In this document: positions 55,824-64,000 of the stretch, one piece after another
Position numbering within the stretch: the first letter of the stretch is position 1
How the letters are laid out: each line of letters starts with the position of its first letter
Origin: Sutcliffiella sp. FSL R7-0096
GTDB taxonomy: Bacteria > Bacillota > Bacilli > Bacillales > Bacillaceae_I
Length of the DNA: 64,000 nt
Assembly (NCBI RefSeq): GCF_038595065.1
Contig: NZ_CP152003.1
Location: 1,220,001-1,284,000, forward strand
Reading direction: 5' to 3'
Program-made: the position numbers and the translations under genes
Notes under the pieces: generated by a model
The model's database searches: none
What the model saw: the letters and a program-made list of their open reading frames with translations, nothing else
Told to the model about the DNA's origin: nothing

Positions 55824-56504
55824 ATTTCCAAGAGAAAGATTTGGAAAATACTATCCTTTACAGCAGTGGCTGGGTTATTGATATGGGTGGTCCAATCAGA
55901 ATGGTTTGCCATATTCAAAAATGGTGAGATTGAACAGATAAGACTGTTCCTCAAAGAAGAAATGTTCTCGACTCTCGTGATTACTTTCCTTCTTATGCTC
56001 GTCCAAAACTTATTTACGGTAATCCCTATTGTTGGAATTATTGTAATTAATATAGCGCTGTTTGGATTTGTTCAAGGATACCTTTGGAGCCTGGCTACTA
56101 GTGTAGTGGGAGCAATGATGGGGTTTATCGTTTTTCGATATTGGTTTCAATCCCTTTTGATACACAAAGTGAAAAGGGGCTATCTAGAGAAGCTTGAGCA
56201 GAATGGTTTCTTATTTGTCTTGCTACTTAGGGTGATCCCGTTCATCCCATCAAGTTTTATCAACCTTACTGGGGGTGTCAGTTCCGTCCGTTTTATTCCT
56301 TTTTTCTCAGCTACACTCATAGGAAACGCGTTCTACCTCCTTTTATTGAGTTTTATAGCAAATGGAATATTGTCTGCGGAAATAGAGGGGTATCTTCTTT
56401 TCTCTTTGTTGCTTGCTTTTATTCCAAGCTTTTACTTATACCGATATGTGAAACGGAAGACTGACATAATAGAAAATCAGAAAAGTAAGGTAAGGGGAGA
56501 CTAG
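55824..56504 (+). CDS. TVP38/TMEM64 family membrane protein with probable AUU start
   Basis: 226 residues if started at ATT 55824, six hydrophobic segments, with the VTT-domain segment RVIPFIPSSFINLTGG and LFGFVQGYLWSL. The frame is open from an ATG at 55725, but that has no ribosome site and adds a non-conserved-looking tail. AAAGGAGG at 55808-55815 stands eight bases before the in-frame ATT, with no ATG, GTG or TTG nearby in frame. TVP38 (DedA-related) proteins act on membrane lipid or undecaprenyl-phosphate movement. Confidence 0.72.
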   Translation: MSKRKIWKILSFTAVAGLLIWVVQSEWFAIFKNGEIEQIRLFLKEEMFSTLVITFLLMLVQNLFTVIPIVGIIVINIALFGFVQGYLWSLATSVVGAMMGFIVFRYWFQSLLIHKVKRGYLEKLEQNGFLFVLLLRVIPFIPSSFINLTGGVSSVRFIPFFSATLIGNAFYLLLLSFIANGILSAEIEGYLLFSLLLAFIPSFYLYRYVKRKTDIIENQKSKVRGD

Positions 56505-56535
56505 TTCTCTTACCAACATAATTTGGAGGAATAGA

Positions 56536-59500
56536 TTGCTAATGAAAATACCAAAAATTGCAGTAAAAAGACCCGTTACCACCATCATGATGATGATGCT
56601 GGTTCTATTATTGGGTTTTGTATCTTTAACGAACTTGAAAATGGATTTAATGCCTAATATCAATCCCCCAGTGCTGGCTGTGATGACCACATACCCTGGT
56701 GCTGGACCGGAAGAAGTGGCTGATATCGTCACCAAACCGATTGAAGATGTAGTTGGTACAAGTGCTGGTCTGCAAACCTTACAATCCCGTAGTAGCTCCA
56801 ACTCCTCCCTTATCATTGCACAATATGAGTGGGGAACAGATATTTCAGAAGTAAGGGAGGACCTCAGCTCCTCTCTTAATATGGTTCAATTGCCAGATGC
56901 AGTGGGCCAGCCGACAATCATCAAATTTGATCCGACCATGATGCCTATCGTTCAATTCTCTGTTTCGAGTGGAGAGGAGATCGAAGCTCTTCAGGAAATG
57001 GTAAACGATCAGATAGTGCCACAATTACAGAATATTGATGGTGTGGCAAGCGTCAATGTTACTGGCGGTTTTGAAGAGGAAATCAAAGTAACATTGAACG
57101 AAGAAACCCTTGAGGAAAACAATCTAACCCAATCACAGATTGTACAGCTAATTCAAGGGAACAATTTGACGCTACCTGGAGGTGTCATCGAAGAAAATGG
57201 CGAAAAGCTTAACCTTCGTATCCTTGCGAAAGTAGAAACAGTCGAAGCCTTAAGAGAACTTCCTGTTAGTATGAAGCCAAATGGGGCCGACATGGAAATT
57301 ATCAGCCTGGGAGATGTGGCTGAAGTGGAGTTGGCTCCAAAGGATGTCACTTCCTTTGCCAGAACAAATGGAACAGAAAGCTTGATGGTCAGTATCCAAA
57401 AAGAGGGTACAGCCAACACTGCAGAAGTATCTTCTGCGGTGCAGGAAAGATTGGATTCCATTGCAAGATCCAATAATGACCTGACCTTTGAAATAGCGAT
57501 GGACCAGGGGGAAGTCATTAAACAGTCCATCTCAAATGTAACACTTGCGCTAGTTTTTGGCGGTCTATTTGCAGTTGCGGTCATTATCGTATTCCTGCGG
57601 TCAGCGGCCTCGACGCTTATTGTGGGTATTGCGATTCCTTTTTCAGTCGTCGCTACTTTTGTATTGATGTATTTCTCAGGTATGACATTGAACATCATGT
57701 CCCTCGGAGGGTTAGCTCTCGGAGTGGGAATGCTTGTTGATAATGCGATAGTCGTTATTGAAAACATTTATCGTCACCTTGCCAAGGGAGGCTCTCGTAA
57801 AGAGGCGGCCATAACGGGTGCAACAGAGGTAGGGGGAGCAGTTACAGCATCCATGCTGACCACCCTGTCTGTATTCTTACCGATGGTGTTCGTCGGAGGA
57901 ATGATAGGAGATATATTCAAGGAACTCGCACTGACGGTGACTTTTGCATTGCTTGCATCATGGGCTGTTGCCTTAACGGTAGTACCTGCACTCGCAGGAA
58001 TACTCTTAAAGTCTGATAAAGTGAAAGAGAAGAAAGAAAACAAGGCTTATAAAAAAGTAATTTCATGGGCACTTGATCATCGATTGATTATTATACTTTT
58101 AGCCGTAGGGACATTGGTAGGCTCTTTTTTCCTTGCTCCGAGAATCGGAACAGAATTTATGCCTTCACAAGACGAAGGAACGTTCACTGTTGGCGTAGAA
58201 CTTCCGGAAGGGGCATCCTTTGAACGGACATTGGAAGTGGTAGAAGGAATGGAAGAAGAATTATTAGCCATTGAGGAAGTGGACATCGTGACAGCTTCTG
58301 TTGGTAATGCCGATGCCTTGATGGCCGCGGCAACTGGAAGCGGGGAAAATCAAGGTAGCTTGACGGTGAAGCTTGTTGGAGCAGGAGACCGGGAGCGTTC
58401 CACAGAACAGGTGATGAATGCAGTAAAAGATGATATAGAGAAGTTGGAAGAGGAAGCAACACTGACATTCAACCTTAGCAATTCCATGGAGGCCATGAGT
58501 GGGGCACAAAATGCGGTGGAAGTGATGCTTCTTGGTAATGATAAAGAAAAGTTAGAAGAGTACACAGCGGAGCTTTCGGGTCGTTTGAAAGAGTTGGAAG
58601 AGATTCGTTCTGTATCGGACAGCGTCCAAACTGGGAAACCTGAATACCAATTTATTTTGGATAAGGAGGAAGCTTTTAAGTATGGTCTGACGGCAGGACA
58701 GGTCGGCAACTTCATCAATGAATCACTGCAAGGGAATGTTGCGGCTACGATCTTTGAAACTGATGTAAGAGTTCATATGGATGGGGTTTCTAATTCGAAA
58801 GAGGACCTTGAGAACTTGCTTGTACCAAACCAGTCCGGTCAGGAAGTGGCACTGAAGGATATCGGTGAGGTAATCAGGGGGGAAGGACCTGTTACGGTCG
58901 TGCGTGAAAATCAGCAGGATTCCATTGTGATAACAGCAACATTTGAAGGAAAAGACATGGGTTCCGTCGCGATGAACGTTCAGAACGCCATCAATGAAAT
59001 GGTGAAGGATTTAAATATCAATACCGATCAATACACCATTAAAACAGGTGGCGGGGCAGAAATGATGGACGATGCGTTCGCAAGTTTATTATTGGCGGTC
59101 GTCTTGGCAATTGTATTTGTATACATGGTAATGGCAAGTCAATTCGAATCATTGTTGCAGCCATTCATCATTATGTTCACGTTGCCACTGGCAATTATCG
59201 GAGTGATACTTGGATTGTTTGTAACAGGCTATGCATTTGGTGTTACTGCCTTCATTGGAATCATTATACTGGTTGGGATAGTAGTAAACAACGCAATCGT
59301 GTTTATAGATTATACGAACCAGCTTAGAGCAAAGGGGATGCTGGTGCGTGAAGCGTTGATTCAGGCAGGGGCAACACGTCTAAGACCAATTGTCATGACC
59401 GCCCTGACAACGATGTTGGGTTTATTACCACTGGCAATTGGTTTGGGAGAAGGAACCGAATTGCAGGCTCCAATGGCCATCGCGGTAATTGGTGGATTGA

Positions 59501-59598
59501 TGAGTTCTACCGTTTTAACCTTGGTCGTTATTCCGGTCATCTATAGCTTGTTGACAAGCAGACAGGAAAAAAAGAGATTGGCTAAGGTAGAGAGTTGA
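56536..59598 (+). CDS. swrC: RND-family efflux pump, SwrC/AcrB type
   Basis: 1020 residues. Twelve membrane segments in two halves, with two large outer loops. The proton-relay region has GLALGVGMLVDNAIVVIENIY split around the Asp pair; the second half has the matching GIVVNNAIVFIDYTNQLR. N-terminus MKIPKIAVKRPVTTIMMM is typical. In B. subtilis SwrC (YerP) exports surfactin and other amphiphiles. No periplasmic adaptor is encoded, as expected for a monoderm. Start is TTG 56536 (GGAGG six bases upstream) or ATG 56542. Confidence 0.9.
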   Translation: MLMKIPKIAVKRPVTTIMMMMLVLLLGFVSLTNLKMDLMPNINPPVLAVMTTYPGAGPEEVADIVTKPIEDVVGTSAGLQTLQSRSSSNSSLIIAQYEWGTDISEVREDLSSSLNMVQLPDAVGQPTIIKFDPTMMPIVQFSVSSGEEIEALQEMVNDQIVPQLQNIDGVASVNVTGGFEEEIKVTLNEETLEENNLTQSQIVQLIQGNNLTLPGGVIEENGEKLNLRILAKVETVEALRELPVSMKPNGADMEIISLGDVAEVELAPKDVTSFARTNGTESLMVSIQKEGTANTAEVSSAVQERLDSIARSNNDLTFEIAMDQGEVIKQSISNVTLALVFGGLFAVAVIIVFLRSAASTLIVGIAIPFSVVATFVLMYFSGMTLNIMSLGGLALGVGMLVDNAIVVIENIYRHLAKGGSRKEAAITGATEVGGAVTASMLTTLSVFLPMVFVGGMIGDIFKELALTVTFALLASWAVALTVVPALAGILLKSDKVKEKKENKAYKKVISWALDHRLIIILLAVGTLVGSFFLAPRIGTEFMPSQDEGTFTVGVELPEGASFERTLEVVEGMEEELLAIEEVDIVTASVGNADALMAAATGSGENQGSLTVKLVGAGDRERSTEQVMNAVKDDIEKLEEEATLTFNLSNSMEAMSGAQNAVEVMLLGNDKEKLEEYTAELSGRLKELEEIRSVSDSVQTGKPEYQFILDKEEAFKYGLTAGQVGNFINESLQGNVAATIFETDVRVHMDGVSNSKEDLENLLVPNQSGQEVALKDIGEVIRGEGPVTVVRENQQDSIVITATFEGKDMGSVAMNVQNAINEMVKDLNINTDQYTIKTGGGAEMMDDAFASLLLAVVLAIVFVYMVMASQFESLLQPFIIMFTLPLAIIGVILGLFVTGYAFGVTAFIGIIILVGIVVNNAIVFIDYTNQLRAKGMLVREALIQAGATRLRPIVMTALTTMLGLLPLAIGLGEGTELQAPMAIAVIGGLMSSTVLTLVVIPVIYSLLTSRQEKKRLAKVES

Positions 59599-59617
59599 AG
59601 AGTCTTTAATTTATACC

Positions 59618-59671
59618 GCTGATGATTTCCGCGAATGGCTTCGCTTTCCGCTCCAATCATCAGCTAGATAT
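59618..59671 (+). repeat. Short R2-type repeat fragment
   Basis: TACCGCTGATGATTTCCGCG..GGCTTCGCTTTCCGC..CCAATCATCAGCTAGA: both R2 ends with the middle deleted. Confidence 0.65.
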
Positions 59672-59704
59672 CTTGCAAAAATAAATAACCTTCATGCAAC
59701 AATG

Positions 59705-59748
59705 GGTCACCTGGCCGCTAGAGGATTAAGCGATGCTAGGTGACCTTT
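59705..59748. terminator. Terminator between the RND gene and the convergent membrane-protein gene
   Basis: GGTCACCT pairs with AGGTGACC; TTTAAT follows on the plus strand. Confidence 0.6.
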
Positions 59749-59755
59749 AATCTAT

Positions 59756-60235
59756 CTATTCATTTCGCCTAACCTTTCTTTGATAAAAAATGAAGACAGG
59801 AAGCGGGATGATAATCCAGCCGAAACTTTTTATTAGGCTGTTCCAAGCCATTTCTCTATTACGTTCTTTTTCCTGAGCCACCACCGTATTGTACTCGGCA
59901 AGCAGTTCATCCTCATCTATTTCCGGTACCGAGATTGGCTTTCCGGATTCGTCGTATTTAGTCTTATTAGCTATTTTCATTTCCTTATAGTCGCTGTATG
60001 TCTGATAATAAGTGGAAGGCGAAACGATATCAGCGATGGCCATGAAGGCTGCGACACTTCCTCCAATCGTCATCATCAATGTCATGAACAGGATTAGATA
60101 ATAATAAACTACTCTTATCATGCCGGCACTCCTTTTCTCTTCAAATGTGGTGGAGCCTTTACTGATTAGATAACCGATCAATATAAATATGAGAAGCAAA
60201 ATTACGACAGGAATCAGGATGATCATTAAACTCAT
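59756..60235 (-). CDS. Hypothetical membrane protein
   Basis: 159 residues with three membrane segments (about 3-25, 42-67, 133-153) and a charged loop between the second and third (about 70-130) rich in Glu, Lys and Tyr. A textbook GGGAGGTGATTT lies before the ATG at 60235. Family not recognised. Confidence 0.65.
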   Translation of the reverse strand: MSLMIILIPVVILLLIFILIGYLISKGSTTFEEKRSAGMIRVVYYYLILFMTLMMTIGGSVAAFMAIADIVSPSTYYQTYSDYKEMKIANKTKYDESGKPISVPEIDEDELLAEYNTVVAQEKERNREMAWNSLIKSFGWIIIPLPVFIFYQRKVRRNE

Positions 60236-60283
60236 CTAGCAAAATCACCTCCCCAGACTGTTTGTTAATAGATTCTTTGTACA

Positions 60284-60416
60284 CCGCTGTTGATTTGCGA
60301 ACCGGGCTACGCTTATCCTAAGGGCACTTCGGAAGCCTCCTCGTCTTGGCTGTGGAATTTCCGCTAAGCAGCGCTACCTCACAAAGGAGTCTTCGCCCTA
60401 TGATCCAATTAACAGC
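60284..60416 (+). repeat. R2-type intergenic repeat
   Basis: CACCGCTGTTGATTTGCG..GGCTACGCTTATCC..GGAAGCCTCCTCG..AAGGAGTCTTCGCCC..CCAATTAACAG: a full-length diverged copy filling most of the gap between two genes. Confidence 0.7.
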
Positions 60417-60543
60417 CATGAAACGCAATGAATTATCCATTTCTCAATAACAAAGCTTACTTATAAGGTATTTTCTTTTTGAAACTTATAGACATAGAAT
60501 TACGTAGGAATAGTAAAGATGACTGATAAAGGGGGAAGAGGAT

Positions 60544-61275
60544 ATGTGGGTATTGTTTTTTATTCAACTTTCGGTTGTACTTATTTTCTTGGTGATTGGC
60601 TGGGCGATCCTAAAGAAAGAGGCTTACGGTTTGATTTCTAGTTTCCGATCACGTCCAAAGTCCGAGCAGGAAGAGCTCATCAAGAAAGGTTATCCTCAAA
60701 AAACGGGGAAAATGTTGTTGGTAACAGGAATTGTCTTGCTGGCATTGTTACCTTTACTGCTCACCTCCTTTCCATATGCATTAGAAATGCATATAGGGGT
60801 AATGGTAATAATGTTATTGGGTGGATTCATTTATGTTTCTAAATATGATTTGCCCAGCAAGCGAAAAAGAAGCTATATCATTAGTATTCTTATTGCGGTA
60901 ATCACAGTTGGTACGTTAGCGGTTGTATTCTTCTTGGGCATTCAAGAGCCAAAAATGACGTTTAATGAAGACACCTTTGTCATTAGCGGTGTGTATGGAG
61001 GGGAATGGAAGTATAGTGAATTGACACATATAGAAATTGTAGATGAAATGCCAGAAGTCACTCTTCGAACAAATGGGTATGGTACTCCTAGCATCTCGAA
61101 GGGACATTTCAGGGTCAAGGATGTAGGAAAAAGCTTGCTTTTCATCTATAAAGGAAATTCTCCCTATATATTTATCGAAACAGAACGTGATAAAATCTTT
61201 ATTAACTCAAAAAGTGCAGGTCAAACAAAAGATTGGTATGATCTATTAAAAGAACAGGTTAGACAATCCGAATAA
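60544..61275 (+). CDS. DUF3784-like membrane protein with a PH-like C-terminal domain
   Basis: 243 residues. Four membrane segments in the N-terminal 140 residues include a DUF3784-like first part (GLISSFRSRPKSEQEELIKKG). The C-terminal 100 residues (EDTFVISGVYGGEWKYSELTHIEI split in strands, ending IFINSKSAGQTKDWYDLL) look like a bacterial PH domain. GGGGGAAGAGG precedes the ATG. Function unknown. Confidence 0.65.
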   Translation: MWVLFFIQLSVVLIFLVIGWAILKKEAYGLISSFRSRPKSEQEELIKKGYPQKTGKMLLVTGIVLLALLPLLLTSFPYALEMHIGVMVIMLLGGFIYVSKYDLPSKRKRSYIISILIAVITVGTLAVVFFLGIQEPKMTFNEDTFVISGVYGGEWKYSELTHIEIVDEMPEVTLRTNGYGTPSISKGHFRVKDVGKSLLFIYKGNSPYIFIETERDKIFINSKSAGQTKDWYDLLKEQVRQSE

Positions 61276-61318
61276 AGATAAAGAAGAAATATTATTTTCC
61301 TAAGGAAGGGAATATGTC

Positions 61319-62272
61319 ATGAGTTACTTATTACTGGTTGTCGGATTCGCATTGCTCATTAAAGGGGCGGACTGGTTTGTTGATGGAGCATCAAAGATCG
61401 CGAAAATTCTTCGCATCTCTCCCTTACTGATCGGTCTTACCATCGTTGCATTTGGGACAAGTTCACCAGAGGCAACAGTTAGTATTTTAGCTGCACTTGA
61501 TGGCAGTGCAGAGGTGTCTCTGGGCAATGTCATCGGAAGTAACATTTTTAATATTACGCTTGTAGTGGGTCTTACCGCATTATTGAACCCATTAAAAGTG
61601 GAAAGCGAGACAATCAGAAAGGAAATACCGTTCACCCTACTCGGAAGTACGGTACTTCTCGTGCTTATTAGTGATGTGGCCCTTCAAGGTTTTTCCGAAA
61701 ATCTGATAACAAGAAGCGATGGGTTAATATTTCTGTTGATTTTTAGTATCTTTATGTATTATATTTTTGAGGTTGCAAGAAATAGCAGGGACAAGATGGA
61801 AGTGCAAGAGGAATCCGAAAAAGCCACATGGGGGAAAAATAGCTTCCGTACAGTAATCGGATTAGCGGCCATTATTTTTGGTGGAGAGCTTGTAGTAAGA
61901 AACAGTACGGAGATTGCTGTCTCCCTTGGGATGAGTGAGACTTTGGTGGGTCTGACCATCGTTGCAATCGGTACTTCTTTACCTGAACTGGTGACATCCA
62001 TCATGGCAGCCATTAAGAAACAAAGTGAAATTGCCCTGGGTAATATAGTTGGAAGCAATATATTTAACATCTTTTTTGTTCTGGGTACATCCTCATTGAT
62101 TACCCCGCTTCCCGTAAATGGAAAAGTCTTTGTGGATATTGGGTTGATGTTGATACTGACCGTTATTCTGCTAGTGTTTTCAAGAACCAATTATCGTATA
62201 GGAAAAATAGAAGGTAGCTTTTTGGCAGTGGCATATGTGTTATACTTAGTATTCATTATTATTAGAAATTGA
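61319..62272 (+). CDS. CaCA family Na+/Ca2+ exchanger-like antiporter, second paralogue
   Basis: 317 residues, about ten membrane segments. Alpha repeats: AFGTSSPEATVSILAAL with GNVIGSNIFN, and AIGTSLPELVTSIMAAI with GNIVGSNIFN, both complete with the ion-binding Glu. Closer to the YrbG type than the copy at 2469. AAGGAAGGG lies eight bases before the ATG. The stop lies 11 bases before the start of uppP copy 2, so the two form an operon. Confidence 0.93.
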   Translation: MSYLLLVVGFALLIKGADWFVDGASKIAKILRISPLLIGLTIVAFGTSSPEATVSILAALDGSAEVSLGNVIGSNIFNITLVVGLTALLNPLKVESETIRKEIPFTLLGSTVLLVLISDVALQGFSENLITRSDGLIFLLIFSIFMYYIFEVARNSRDKMEVQEESEKATWGKNSFRTVIGLAAIIFGGELVVRNSTEIAVSLGMSETLVGLTIVAIGTSLPELVTSIMAAIKKQSEIALGNIVGSNIFNIFFVLGTSSLITPLPVNGKVFVDIGLMLILTVILLVFSRTNYRIGKIEGSFLAVAYVLYLVFIIIRN

Positions 62273-62283
62273 GGTTTAGTTAC

Positions 62284-63096
62284 ATGGAAGATATCATAAA
62301 TTTATTAAAGTATATTTTTCTTGGGATATTCCAAGGTATTACAGAGCCGATTCCGGTTTCTTCAAGCGGGCATGTCATGATCCTACAAGAACTAATGGGT
62401 ATGAGGCTTGAAGGTTTGACGTTTGAAATCGTGGTGAATGCTGCATCCTTGATAGCAATCCTTATTATCTACCGTGAATCCATCTCCAGGCTTTTCTTTG
62501 GTGCATTAAGGTTTATCGCAAAGAAAAGCCAAGATGATAAAGCTGATTTCATGTTTGTCATTTATCTTATCATTGGAACCATTCCTGCTGGAATTATCGG
62601 CGTCGTTTACGGTGATGCCATTTCCGGTGCTCTGGAAAATATTAAAGTAATTGGGTTTACACTTATCGCCACAGGTATCGCTCTTTGGTTGATTCGTAAC
62701 CTTAGAGGAAGAAAAAATGATGCAGAGTTATCTACCTTGGATGCTATCATTGTTGGATTTGCCCAAGCGGTAGCATTGATTCCGGGTGTCAGCAGATCTG
62801 GTGCAACCATTGTTGCGGCAATGGCACGTGGAATGAAACAAGAAACTGCATTGAGATTTTCTTTCCTGTTATTCATTCCAGTTAGTGTAGGGAGTATCCT
62901 CCTTGCAATAAAAGATTTGCTTGGAATGGATAACTTAAATGAAATTATTCTGCCTTATTCGCTGGCATTTATAGCGTCATTAATTGCATCCTACTTTTCA
63001 TTAAAATGGTTTATGGGGATTATGGCAAAAGGGAACTTGATTTACTTCTCTATCTACTGTTTCATCGTGGGAACACTTGTAGTTCTTTTCTTATAA
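62284..63096 (+). CDS. uppP: Undecaprenyl-diphosphatase-like protein (UppP/BacA), copy 2
   Basis: 270 residues from the ATG at 62284 (GAGG eight bases upstream). Active-site motifs GITEPIPVSSSGHVMIL and PGVSRSGATIVAAMARG are present; the first has EPIPVSSSGH in place of the common EFLPISSTGH. The catalytic Glu, Ser, His and Arg are kept. Coupled to a CaCA antiporter. Confidence 0.9.
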   Translation: MEDIINLLKYIFLGIFQGITEPIPVSSSGHVMILQELMGMRLEGLTFEIVVNAASLIAILIIYRESISRLFFGALRFIAKKSQDDKADFMFVIYLIIGTIPAGIIGVVYGDAISGALENIKVIGFTLIATGIALWLIRNLRGRKNDAELSTLDAIIVGFAQAVALIPGVSRSGATIVAAMARGMKQETALRFSFLLFIPVSVGSILLAIKDLLGMDNLNEIILPYSLAFIASLIASYFSLKWFMGIMAKGNLIYFSIYCFIVGTLVVLFL

Positions 63097-63106
63097 TCAA
63101 GCAGTC

Positions 63107-63182
63107 TCCATGTTGATTGTAGTGGAAGCCGGGAAATTTCGAGGCAGCCCTTTGGATAAGTTAAGCGCCTGGACCGGATATC
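63107..63182 (-). repeat. Diverged R1 fragment downstream of uppP copy 2
   Basis: GTTGATTGTAGTGGAAGCC..GCGCCTGGACCGG..ATCAAC in inverted orientation: both R1 ends with the middle deleted. Confidence 0.55.
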
Positions 63183-63205
63183 AACTGAAATTGTAAACTA
63201 TCTAA

Positions 63206-63224
63206 GCACCGCTTCTAGCGGTGT
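63206..63224 (+). repeat. Duplicated terminator hairpin, left copy (no T-tract)
   Basis: GCACCGCTTCTAGCGGTGT, identical to 63436-63454, but followed by the element end and not by Ts. Confidence 0.88.
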
Positions 63225-63435
63225 CAGTGTGTAGACAAAGCTTAAAATAATGAAATTCTCTAGTTGATCGCAGTGGAAGGAGCGAAGACTCCTGCGGGAG
63301 GAAGGGACATGGGAGACCCCGCAGGGCGTTAGCCCGAGGAGGCTCCCGGACCGCCCGCGGAAAGCGAAGCTCCTGCAACGAAGATCAACTCTTCCAACAG
63401 ATAACCTAACTAGTTTATAGTTTGTCAACAGTCTG
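63225..63435 (-). mobile_element. Hairpin-targeting element with R1 core, copy B (211 bp)
   Basis: Ends CAGTGTGTAGACAAAGC and, inverted, CAGACTGTTGACAAAC: 12 of the first 15 bases match. R1 lies inside at 63263-63390, inverted. The same terminator hairpin flanks both sides. Confidence 0.8.
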
Positions 63436-63461
63436 GCACCGCTTCTAGCGGTGTTTTTTTA
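63436..63461 (+). terminator. Terminator, right copy of the duplicated hairpin
   Basis: CACCGCTTCTAGCGGTG hairpin followed by seven Ts; the functional end of the CaCA-uppP operon. Confidence 0.88.
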
Positions 63462-63537
63462 TTATAGAAGCATATCATTAAAATGTTACATATATATATG
63501 TTATAATAAAGATAAGTAACATTAGGGAGGGTACTTA

Positions 63538-64000
63538 GTGGAATATGTTGAAGCATTAAGAGATCGAAAATATATCCAACAAATTAAACAATATTTAAAA
63601 AACTACTCCTTAAGGGATTACTTGTTTTTTGTCATGGGAATCAATATGGGCCTACGTCTTAGTGAACTCCTGCATGTAAAAGTAGAGGATGTAACAGAAG
63701 GCGGAAGGGTCAAAGATTTTTATGGTATTGAACCTTGTATCTACATGAACAAACACGTCAAACAGGCAATTATGGAATATCTTCATAAAAGACAGCTTGA
63801 CTCCACAGACTATTTATTCAAGTCACAAAAATGTTCTTCCCCGATTACACGGCAACAAGCCTACCGTATCATAAATAAAGCCGCAAAAGATGTAGGGGTG
63901 CCCGGAAAAGTGGGAACTCATACATTGCGTAAAACTTTCGGCTATCATGCATACAGAAGTGGTGTCGCTGTTTCGTTACTTCAAAAACACTTTCATCATG
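63538..64000 (+). CDS. Tyrosine recombinase / integrase, C-terminus outside window
   Basis: 154 codons to the edge, GTG start after GGGAGGG. It begins almost at the catalytic domain: NMGLRLSELLHVKVEDV with the first Arg near 40, and HTLRKTFGYHAY (HxxR) near 138, then LLQKHFHH. The N-terminal arm-binding domain of phage integrases is missing, as in small YoeC-like proteins of Bacillus. No att site or linked mobile genes are visible before the edge. Confidence 0.88.
   Translation, partial: MEYVEALRDRKYIQQIKQYLKNYSLRDYLFFVMGINMGLRLSELLHVKVEDVTEGGRVKDFYGIEPCIYMNKHVKQAIMEYLHKRQLDSTDYLFKSQKCSSPITRQQAYRIINKAAKDVGVPGKVGTHTLRKTFGYHAYRSGVAVSLLQKHFHH

Overview
The window is a low-GC Bacillaceae chromosome segment (Bacillus sensu lato; the gene set fits a Sutcliffiella/Bacillus-like species). 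Shine-Dalgarno sites are strong, TTG and GTG starts are common, sporulation genes are present (racA, spoVR), and the gene order from 15.9 to 39.3 kb follows the B. subtilis yhc-glp-yhd-spoVR region: yhcT, yhcU, yhcX, glpP, glpK, glpD, pgcA, yhcY, yhcZ, yhdA, yhdB, spoVR. No rRNA, tRNA, CRISPR array, prophage or intact insertion sequence was seen.

Layout. 1-10 kb: a ring-cleaving dioxygenase behind an MhqR-type operator, CNNM/CorC and CaCA cation transporters, pyrroline-5-carboxylate reductase, an msrAB fusion gene broken by an internal deletion, a Fluc (crcB) pair, uppP and a KinB-like sensor with degenerate kinase motifs. 10-18 kb: racA, a TPR quorum-sensing-type regulator followed by an unlisted 49-codon exported peptide gene, wrbA, an aldo/keto reductase, a His-rich YtkA-type lipoprotein, yhcT/yhcU and a disulfide-oxidase pair. 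18-33 kb: an alpha-glucosidase gene with one in-frame stop behind a cre site, yhcX, glpPKD with a GlpP-type leader terminator, pgcA with a cre site, two tandem-repeat blocks and yhcYZ-yhdA. 33-44 kb: an M14 peptidase, mgtE behind an M-box riboswitch, spoVR with a SigE-like promoter, and fruRKA. 44-53 kb: a candidate structured RNA, padR-chrA, a yybP-ykoY (Mn2+) riboswitch ahead of a small cationic peptide plus lipoprotein, an ECF sigma/anti-sigma pair, azoR with a second MhqR-type operator, and a KtrA/C subunit behind a c-di-AMP riboswitch. 53-64 kb: an OmpR-type two-component system, a TVP38 protein with a likely AUU start, a SwrC-type RND pump, a second CaCA/UppP pair and the start of a tyrosine recombinase gene.

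Ion homeostasis and envelope stress dominate: Mg2+ (M-box/mgtE), Mn2+ (yybP-ykoY), K+ (c-di-AMP/Ktr), fluoride, chromate, cation antiporters and undecaprenyl-phosphate recycling. Quinone and redox stress is handled by the dioxygenase, azoR, yhdA, wrbA and the aldo/keto reductase. Carbon supply is handled by glp, fru, pgcA and the glucosidase.

The intergenic DNA holds two kinds of small non-autonomous element. One is about 155-211 bp, with GGCT ends and 8-bp target duplications. The other is about 211-217 bp, contains a GC-rich repeat core, and has inserted at the base of terminator hairpins with the hairpin duplicated on both sides. Degenerate relatives of the core repeat are scattered elsewhere.
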